Origin: Physocladia obscura
Taxonomy: Eukaryota; Chytridiomycota; Chytridiomycetes; Chytridiales; Chytriomycetaceae
Assembly: GCA_027596945.1 (NCBI GenBank)
Contig: JADGJH010000624.1
Coordinates: 1-15,981 of the forward strand
Direction: 5' to 3'
DNA length: 15,981 nt
Under the pieces are notes generated by a model, which was given only the letters and a program-made list of their open reading frames with translations, ran no database searches and was not told the origin of the DNA. Of the stretch, positions 9,280-15,981 are shown in pieces. How positions within the stretch are numbered: the first letter of the stretch is position 1; every line of letters starts with the position of its first letter. Made by a program: the position numbers and the translations under genes.

Positions 9280-9480
9280 TTCATGATATGAGCTATTCAG
9301 AATCATTAATGGAAACAATGCCAAGAGTGCTTAATTATTTATTTATGATATTTGAGATAGGATGTTTAGTTTTGGGGTTTGTAAAGATTTGGAAATCATT
9401 GCTGAATTGACAACTCCATCCAAATCCACAATCCACCACTTTCTCTGAATGCCACCACCATCTCCAGAAAGTAAACTCAA
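9280..9480 (+). repeat. Repeat copy C of the 197-bp unit
   Basis: It begins TTCATGATATGAGCTATTCA, followed by AATGCCAAGAGTGCTTAATT, TGAGATAGG, GCTGAATTGACAACTCC and CAAATCCACAATCC, collinear with copy A at an offset of about 990 bp. A minus-strand open frame across it is not shared by the other copies, so I do not treat it as coding. Confidence 0.75.
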
Positions 9481-9772
9481 AAAACTGGCCGCACTCTGAC
9501 CAATACCATTTTTATAATTGACAAGACTTACTACTGTAGAAAAAAAGACAAGTGACTTGCTATAAGAACTAGTTGACTTTTTTGTGAAATCAATTGAATA
9601 GAGCAAATCAAGCCACAACAGATGGAGCGATATGCGGTTCTTGGTGAAAGTCAAAGAACAATTTTCCTGAAGAATAAATTAATCTGATGAACCATGAAGA
9701 ACACGCGAATGATTCATCTGCTGTCATTCACTCTGATCAGCCCACAAAAAAAAAAGACATCGTTTCACAAAA
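9481..9772. promoter_or_regulatory. Upstream region of the oxidase gene
   Basis: This is the interval between the repeat block and the oxidase start codon, so it should contain the promoter. No recognised haem, iron or oxygen regulatory motif was seen. CG dinucleotides reappear toward its right end (near 9629-9640 and 9705). Confidence 0.35.
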
Positions 9773-11470
9773 ATGTCCAAAACTCAAGTGTTTCTACAAC
9801 CATTTCGCGCGCAATCTTTCTTTGCGAATACAATATCGCGCAGTTGCTTTCGAACGAACGGTATATTGCATTCTATTTGTTCCAACACTGTTCTTACTTC
9901 GAACAGCAGTTGTTCAGCGATACTCGAGTTCAACCGGACCTAAACCGAGTTTCGATCCAAAGAATCTTCCGACTGGGTGGCAAAACTATGCAATCGGCGG
10001 CGGTGCAGCGTTTGCGGTGGCCGTTTTTTTGTTTTCTGGCAAGAAAAGCACTGAACGCAAGGTTCAGTATTGAATTATCGCAATTAATTAATTTAATGCT
10101 GAGGTTTTTAACGTTCCTCTTTGGTTCGCAGGAGTTAACTCCGGAAGATAAGTTTTCCAAGTTCACAAAGCCATTCGATGATGGCTCAAGCAAGAAGTCT
10201 GCGCCAGCTGTTGCTACTCCAATAACCCCAATTGTTGAAGACGATAATTCCAAACCAATGCGCGACAAAATGGCTGTTTTTGTTCGAAAGATGCAAAAGC
10301 AAATCGCCGATGCTGTTGACGCGTTGGAAATTGAAGTCAGTTCATTTCTTGGAATTTGCTTATTAGTACTTTAACAGAGTTTATGGCAGGCAGCAAAAGA
10401 ACTTGGGACTGAACCAAAACTTTGTGTACGAGACGAATGGATTCGTGCTGAAGGAGGAAAGGGTCTTTCTTGTGTTTTAATGGATGGAAATGTGTTTGAG
10501 AAAGCCGGTGTTCTTGTCAGTGTAGTGGTAAGTGTCATATATTGTTAGTTTAGAATCCTGTTAACAATTTCCAAGCACGGACCGGCTAGTGCTGCTCTTA
10601 TTAAACAAATGCGCGCGCGAGGAAAGGATGGCGTGCTCGAAGAAAGCGGAGTATACAAAATGTTTGCTGCTGGTTGTTCGATGGTCATTCACCCTCACAA
10701 CCCGAATGCACCTGTATGTAGTCATTTATTCAATGGAAACCAATCATTTATGGTTTTTTTATAGACTGCCCATTTGAACTACAGATACCTCGAGCTGGTG
10801 AAAGAAGGTGAAGAGAAACCAGTTGCTGCTTGGTTTGGAGGTGGATGCGATTTGGTAACAATTTATAATACACTGCAATTAGCTAATGGTTTTACTTCAG
10901 ACACCTTCGTATCTGTTTGAAGAAGATGCTATTCACTTTCATCAAGTTATTAAGGATGTTTGCGACGCCCATGACAAGGAATATTACCCGAAATTCAAGA
11001 AATGGTGTGATGACTACTTTTACATTCCTCACAGAAATGAAGCACGCGGTGTTGGGGGAATCTTTTTTGATGATTTAGTGAGTGAGAATATTTATATATT
11101 TAGAAAATTTATTGAAAAGTTGAGCTCACAGGAACGCGGTGATCACAACGAGATCTTCAAATTTGTTCAACAATGTGGCCTCTCATTTGTTGATCAATAT
11201 ATTCCAATTATGAAAAAGCGCTGGAACACTCCATTTACTCCCGAGATGAAGCAATGGCAACAACTAAGACGTGGTAGATATGTAGAGTTTAATTTGGTGC
11301 ATGATCGTGGAACCAAATTTGGTCTCGCAACTCCAGGGGCTAGAATCGAGAGTATTATGTGTAGTTTACCGCTGACAGCTCGCTGGGAGTATATGCATTT
11401 TCCAGAGGAAGGATCTCGGGAGGCTGAGCTTGTGAAAGTTTTGAAAACACCAAAAGATTGGGCAGTTTGA
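9773..11470 (+). CDS. CPOX: Coproporphyrinogen III oxidase, mitochondrial (8 exons)
   Basis: This oxygen-dependent enzyme of haem synthesis decarboxylates two propionates of coproporphyrinogen III to form protoporphyrinogen IX. Exons: 9773-9860, 9907-10061, 10132-10335, 10378-10527, 10576-10713, 10765-10854, 10901-11077 and 11132-11470, giving 446 residues, close to the animal enzyme. The N-terminus is basic and Ser/Arg/Phe-rich ([17 protein letters not shown]...VVQRYSSS), a good mitochondrial presequence with an RYS-type processing site. A membrane segment (about residues 57-73, [17 protein letters not shown]) and an acidic/proline linker follow. Family blocks in order: [36 protein letters not shown] (His248); [23 protein letters not shown] (Asp274); [38 protein letters not shown] (Asp392, Arg393); [10 protein letters not shown]. 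The conserved His and Asp residues correspond to those linked to catalysis in the human enzyme. Phases agree at all seven junctions. It most likely acts in the intermembrane space, anchored to the inner membrane. No defect was seen. Confidence 0.97.
11078..11131 (+). other. 54-nt in-frame intron without stop codons (oxidase intron 7)
   Basis: GTGAGTGAG...CTCACAG lies between IFFDDL and ERGDHNEIF. It is a multiple of three and has no stop, so unspliced RNA would insert 18 residues (VSENI...LSSQ). The family sequence is continuous only when it is removed, and both splice signals are strong. Confidence 0.9.
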
Positions 11471-11499
11471 CACCACTTTTGTTATTTTCTTTCTTAAAT

Positions 11500-11505
11500 A
11501 ATAAA
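11500..11505 (+). terminator. CPOX: Likely polyadenylation signal of the oxidase gene
   Basis: An AATAAA hexamer lies 30 bp after the oxidase stop codon and 20 bp before the ATG of the next gene. Either the oxidase transcript ends very near its stop or the two transcripts overlap. Confidence 0.5.
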
Positions 11506-11525
11506 CTGGAAAATCTGGAAATCTT

Positions 11526-14500
11526 ATGGCGACAACTTTGAATCCACCTGTGCCATCTGTAATAATTAATTGTTCTGGGAGTGAATCGTCTCTCCTGACC
11601 AATCTTAAGTCAGAGATATCAAATATCAAATCAAAAAAATCTGATCAAACGTATTCCGAATATGTCCCTACTTCGAGCAATAATATTTTAATCAAAGCCG
11701 CCAAGGCTCTGTCAATAAAGGACAAAGTTCGTATCGCATTGACAGAAATCACAAACGCAAAAATTAAACCCGAAGTGATGGCAATTGAAAAAACTGTGGA
11801 AATGCTTAGAGCAAGTTCAACAGTGTTTTACAAAAATGGAAAGGAAATGTGGAGTCGCGAATCTCAAACGACAGATCTGATAAACGTGGATTTGGATGAG
11901 ATTGATAGAATCTCTCGAGAAATTCGGAAGGTTTGATTTGATTTAGGCTCCTTTCAAATTAATTGATATGTACATTAATAAAGGACATGAAACTTTCCCG
12001 TTCCATGATGCACGTGACTTGCAATGCGAAAATGCAAGAAGCTCAAGTTTTACTCTACAGTGTTATGTCAAAAAAAATACAAGAGTTGTGTAAAAAGTAT
12101 AAAGACGAACTCAAAATTGCGAAAGCAAAGCACATTAACGCCCTGAAATCCGAAATAAAAAGAGTGCAGCAAATTTATGAGGTTCTATTTCTTTTCTTTT
12201 CAACCAAAGCAGATTGTGATTTAAAATTATTCAGGAGCAAAGCAAAAAAGTTATTGCTGAAATCGAAGCAAAACACATCCGCGAAATTAACGCCAAACAA
12301 CAACTACTTGAGCAAGTTTCATTGTCTTATGGAACCCAAAATCAAGAATATCAAACACTTAAGTATAAAGTAACAAAACTGTATCTTACTTTGAAATCTA
12401 AAAATATCCCAGGCTTTTTTGATGTGAGTCACTGATTATTTCGAATTTCAAGTTATATAAAGCGGTAAATTAGTCAAATGAGCAAGCTGATGCACAAAAA
12501 CACGCTATGATAGAAATGGTTGATAAATTAAGAGATTCAATTGCCAAATGCGATGAAGAAATGAGACAACTTCGCCCGCAGTTATTTCAGTTGGAAGAAG
12601 AGGCAGACAAATTAACTCAAAGTACAAGACGAAATGCTGTTGGCATTGTAATAACTGGCAATAAATCTCATAAATACCTGCAAGTTAATGGGAATGATGA
12701 TGACGATAACGATGCCAGCCTTCCATTTATGGCCGATGCTGAAACAAGGGAAATTATACATGCCAAAATGACTCAAGAATTTGAGTTACACTGCCAGCAA
12801 ATTACAACAACAATCAATAATGAACTTTCGGAGGTGGGTACATCATCACAGAAGATGATTAAAGATTGGGAAACAAAATGCAAGTCAGTTGAAGCACTGT
12901 TTGACAACCACAAATTCAAAAACATTGCCCGCAAGCAACAAAAAATTTTAGGGCTGGTTTCAGGCATGATCATAGCGCAAACCAAGAGAAACGGAGTACA
13001 TTTTTCTCAATCGTGCCAATTGTTTGGCCGAAATCTTAGGGAGTTGAGAATTGCCGAAATCAATGCTTTTAAATTGCGGTTTCTTCCAGTTCTGTCTACT
13101 ATTATTCGTGCTGTTCAGGAGCGCGAATTAAGATCGAAGCGAAAAAAAGTTGAAGCTGAAACACAAATAGCAAAAAAACCTGAAAAGAAGGAAGAAAATT
13201 TGAAAAACGACGATCGAACTCAACAAACAGTAGCCGAAGCAAATTCTGTGGAAATAAAAGTAAGTTTTGCTGAAGTATGAAATTAAAACCAATTGTCTGC
13301 ATTTACAGGTGTTGACAAGCAAAAGAATTTCCAGAAAATATTCTGTTGTGACACCTAGAGCAGTAAGCATCTTAAAAATAATGTTTTAAATTTTAAAAAT
13401 TCTTGCAGAATCTACTTATTCCTGAAAATAGATCCAGAAGTCATAGTCGCAGCTCATTTAAATCGATTGAAGGAGATTCGGAAGTTTTTCACGCAAATTC
13501 TTCATCGAGTCGTCGTCGATCTTCCTCAAACACAGTTACATTACAAATAGAAGACAAATATCAGGTCAAGACAAATAGAAGAAGGAGTATGTCTTACACT
13601 CCAAATTTTAAAAGCAGCGATAATAATTTTCAGCTTGTTAACCGCAAGAGAAGAGCTTTTACAGCTTCAAAACATGTTATTCCCTCAATTTCCACAGATT
13701 TCGCCCCTGAAAAAATAATTTCCAAATTTGAACGTATTATATTACCGGAAATGGTAGAAGAGGCTGATAATATCGTAAAGGAGTCGGTCGAAGATTTTCA
13801 CGCTTTCGAAAATTTGTCTATTAGTTCAAGAGGCAAGTCTGCCAGTTTCGACCATCGATACATCGAAAATTCTTCTCCGCTATCGCTTTCTGCGAAAGCA
13901 AACCAACAAAACCAATTTCGATTACATTCCATATGTACACTCGACGAGATTGTAAAGCTTGGTTGGGCCTCTTCACGAGGAAACTTAGTGAATGATTTGA
14001 GTCTGCTGGAGTCGCACTTAGAATTGGATTACGGAGCATCAAATATATTCAATTTAAAAGAATCTCTGGAAAAACATAGGTTATTATCTGCAGCTGAAGA
14101 TAATATTGAAGGGGCGAATCAATTTTCAGATTATCATCAATTTTATAATAGAGAGAACGGCCTTCCCATCACTTGTGACACAGAAATGCCAGAATCTTCG
14201 AAAAAATCTTTCAAAAGTGCGATATATAAAGGCTTATTTGGAGTTGATATCAAAAAACCAGTAAGTAGCAATAATAAAATTTTATGATTAAAATTTCTCT
14301 AGCGGCATTTACCTCCTTTACGACTTGAAGTGGAAGGAAGTAGTGTGAAATCGTCGCCAATATCAATTATGTCCCAATTTAACCTGGAACTGGACAAAAA
14401 CGAAATGCAAAGGGTGGAAACATTGACAAAGCATCGTCAAAATCTTGAAAAAGAAAAGCAACCTGCCCCACTGCTGAAAGTTACCATAAATACTGAGCAA

Positions 14501-14845
14501 AGTAAAATTAAAAACGATAGTACGGTTGATAAATTCAATCATATCCGCCCCTGGAGTGTTTCTTCAATGAGGCAGGCATATAAATATATGTCAGATATTG
14601 GTAACAGTATTGATATTGACACAGAAGATTCAAATTCTGAAGCTAAAGTTGGTGGTGTCTATGGAATATCTTTAATTCAGAATATTTCGGCAGAATACAA
14701 ACTCAAAAATGTTAACAGTAAGAAATCTAATCAAAATCGAGAGTCTTCATTTTGGATTAGTCAATCGAAGCCACGCCAAAATGTTCCAAAACAAGTGCCT
14801 CCACCATGCATCACTGGAAGTCAAATTATATCAAAACGAAAATGA
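11526..14845 (+). CDS. Large coiled-coil protein of unknown function (7 exons)
   Basis: Exons: 11526-11930, 11984-12181, 12235-12423, 12474-13259, 13309-13362, 13409-14260 and 14303-14845 (TGA), all in phase 0, giving about 1008 residues. The N-terminal part (about 1-100) is Ser/Lys-rich and precedes ESQTTDLINVDLDEIDRISR. A long charged helical region follows (about 125-500), with heptad-like stretches such as KYKDELKIAKAKHINALKSE, EAKHIREINAKQQLLEQVSL and MIEMVDKLRDSIAKCDEEMR, so a parallel or antiparallel coiled coil is likely. YKVTKLYLTLKSKNIPGFFD (about 245-264) looks like a conserved block. The second half is Ser/Arg-rich (RSRSHSRSSFKS, SSSSRRRSSS) and looks disordered. The QTTD motif followed by a long helix vaguely recalls DUF4709/C10orf67 proteins, which would suit a ciliary or basal-body role in a zoosporic organism. 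That is a weak inference. No enzyme motif or membrane segment was seen. ATG 11526 is the first Met after the oxidase. Confidence 0.85.
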
Positions 14846-14897
14846 AAATAATAATAATAAAATTGAAGCAAAGATATTGAAATAATAATAATAATAA
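14846..14897 (+). repeat. Two AAT microsatellite tracts
   Basis: AATAATAAT-type tracts are visible immediately after the coiled-coil stop codon (about 14847-14861) and again at 14881-14897. They supply several possible polyadenylation signals. Confidence 0.85.
14856..14861 (+). terminator. Likely polyadenylation signal of the coiled-coil gene
   Basis: An AATAAA hexamer lies 10 bp beyond the TGA, inside the AAT repeat. It is unusually close to the stop, and another AATAAA occurs in the second AAT tract, so the true site could be either. Confidence 0.4.
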
Positions 14898-15271
14898 ATT
14901 ACATAGCAACATCACTTTATTTAAATCTTCAATTTAATTATACTTTCTTTTTTAACTAATTTATTTTTTTACATCAAATGTCAGTTCCAGAGTTTTATTC
15001 TCAATGTTTTTGCTTCAAATAGTGCATCTCTGAGTCTCCTCTTATCTCAATAATGTGACTGAACGATAAAAAAAGTTATTTCATAGGACAGCTGAAAAAT
15101 TATATAAAAATATTATATATGATGTTTCTCTTGTACTTTATTTTCTTTATATAGTATTTCAGTATGGTGATCACTGTAGATGGCCTCTTTTAGTTGTTAA
15201 GGTCTCTCAGTTATGCTTGGAACTTAAACTCTGTATCTTTTATGAATGTTTGGTATTTCAATTCATATTTA
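14898..15271. other. AT-rich spacer, nothing recognised
   Basis: No gene, RNA or repeat family was recognised. It contains one CG (near 15064). Confidence 0.5.
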
Positions 15272-15853
15272 TTGTAGACAGAGAATTAATTGATAAATTA
15301 TATTTGGCAATGAAATATTCCAAAATATTCCCAATTTCAATATTTGGTGTCCTGTGCAAACAAGTAGAATTTTTCCCTTTATTGCATATACCTGCAAATA
15401 CAACATTCCATAACTATCAAAAATACACCCATCTAAAAACATATTGTTGTAGATTGCCTAATCAAGGCTGCTGATTTTGTGCATGAATTTCATTGCACCC
15501 ATTTCATCAATTTGTATTGCAGGTCACTCCAGCACTTCCCACTATATTCCAAAGGCATACAAAATTTTCCACACCTGAAAAATACTGATGGGGATTACTC
15601 AATGAACTTTGAATGCATTCTGCACTTTTAAGAGGAATGAAAGCCGGCAATATTTGAAATAGACAAGTATTCATTCTTTGCATGCTTCAGTAATTGCTTT
15701 TTGTATTGATTCAAGAGATTGGTCCAGTTTCTTTGAAATGCCATATCCAGTTGTGGATAGTCAATGTTTTTTCATGTGAATTTGAACCATCTCATTAATG
15801 CATTTATGATGGTCAAAATAATCCTAGATGTACTTTGATATGTTTGCTTCCAT
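15272..15853 (-). pseudogene. Possible decayed reading frame, family unknown
   Basis: Read on the minus strand from ATG 15853, one frame runs about 190 codons with no TAA. The interruptions are TAG (15826, 15544, 15460) and TGA (15763, 15673, 15601, 15526), each position being the first base of the codon on the minus strand. Intervening text looks coding, for example GYGISKKLDQSLESIQKAIT and FLLKVQNAFKV. In DNA this AT-rich, TAA should be the commonest chance stop, so its absence together with several TGA codons is suggestive of an old frame hit by C-to-T changes. No homologue is recognised. CAG/GTATAT near 15383 and TTTTTCAG near 15574 could be old splice junctions. It could still be chance. 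Confidence 0.3.
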
Positions 15854-15981
15854 GCTGATACAAAAACAACAAGCTGAAGTCAACAAGCATTTGTGCGTGT
15901 AGATCTGTTAGATTTAAGAATAAAACATGTTATACAAGCTGAATAAATGTTAAATAATATTTAATAGAATTGGAAATAGAA
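15854..15981. other. Right edge, nothing recognised
   Basis: Short AT-rich end of the window. No feature supported. Confidence 0.5.

Noticed and set aside
8291..9480. LTR retrotransposon bounded by copies A and C
   Set aside because: The copies are highly diverged, a third copy is tandem to A, and there is no primer-binding site, polypurine tract or reverse transcriptase frame between them.
9343..9654. Minus-strand 103-residue open frame
   Set aside because: Lies across repeat copy C, is not preserved in copies A or B, and has no recognisable motif.
9687..10073. Oxidase starting at the ATG near 9687
   Set aside because: That frame crosses intron 1. The ATG at 9773 gives a good mitochondrial presequence and correct phase at the 9860/9907 junction.
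9694..10374. 226-residue plus-strand open frame over the start of the oxidase gene
   Set aside because: Its first part is a wrong-frame reading. Only exon 3 (10132-10335) of it is genuine oxidase, and the tail reads into an intron.
15217..15474. Plus-strand 85-residue open frame
   Set aside because: Low CG, AT-driven composition, no motif. The opposite strand gives the more coding-like, though broken, frame.
1..15981. tRNA, rRNA or other structured RNA genes
   Set aside because: I looked for T-loop-like GGTTCGA motifs with matching acceptor stems and for rRNA-like blocks and saw none. A covariance-model search would be decisive.

Overview
This window looks like nuclear DNA from an AT-rich eukaryote with many short introns. 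The introns I can place run from about 42 to 83 nt. Together with the protein families, recognised from memory, this suggests an early-diverging, probably zoosporic (chytrid-like) fungus. That placement is an inference.

Layout, left to right. Positions 1-998 hold no gene I can support. 999-2307 is a decayed copy of a membrane-anchored SGNH/GDS-type (PC-esterase-like) protein. It has several frame changes, two in-frame TGA codons and a damaged catalytic block, but still shows a recognisable intron. 2308-5628 is non-coding and almost free of the dinucleotide CG. It contains a diverged repeat family at 4616-5366. 5629-7015 (minus strand) is an apparently intact four-exon gene for a secretory-pathway protein with a glycosyltransferase-like DxD block. 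About 260 bp away and divergent lies 7276-7796 (plus strand), which looks like the N-terminal quarter of an M17/NPEPL1-like aminopeptidase and then stops. 8291-9480 is a repeat block with three related copies. One copy is interrupted by a small palindrome-ended element (8597-8966) that resembles a MITE.

9773-11470 (plus) is a complete eight-exon coproporphyrinogen III oxidase (haem synthesis). It carries a mitochondrial presequence and one membrane segment. Only 55 bp later begins a seven-exon gene (11526-14845) for a coiled-coil protein of about 1008 residues that I cannot name with confidence. It shows a weak resemblance to the DUF4709/C10orf67 type. The right flank (14846-15981) has AAT repeats and, on the minus strand, a possible decayed reading frame.

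The genes do not form one pathway. Haem synthesis, a secretory glycosylation-type enzyme, a peptidase fragment and a structural coiled-coil protein simply sit near each other. The strongest genome-scale signal is the contrast between CG-containing genes and CG-free spacers. Decayed frames whose stops are mostly TGA or TAG fit cytosine methylation followed by deamination of non-coding and duplicated DNA. Splice junctions were placed by eye from reading-frame continuity, GT/AG ends and remembered family sequence. No alignment was run.
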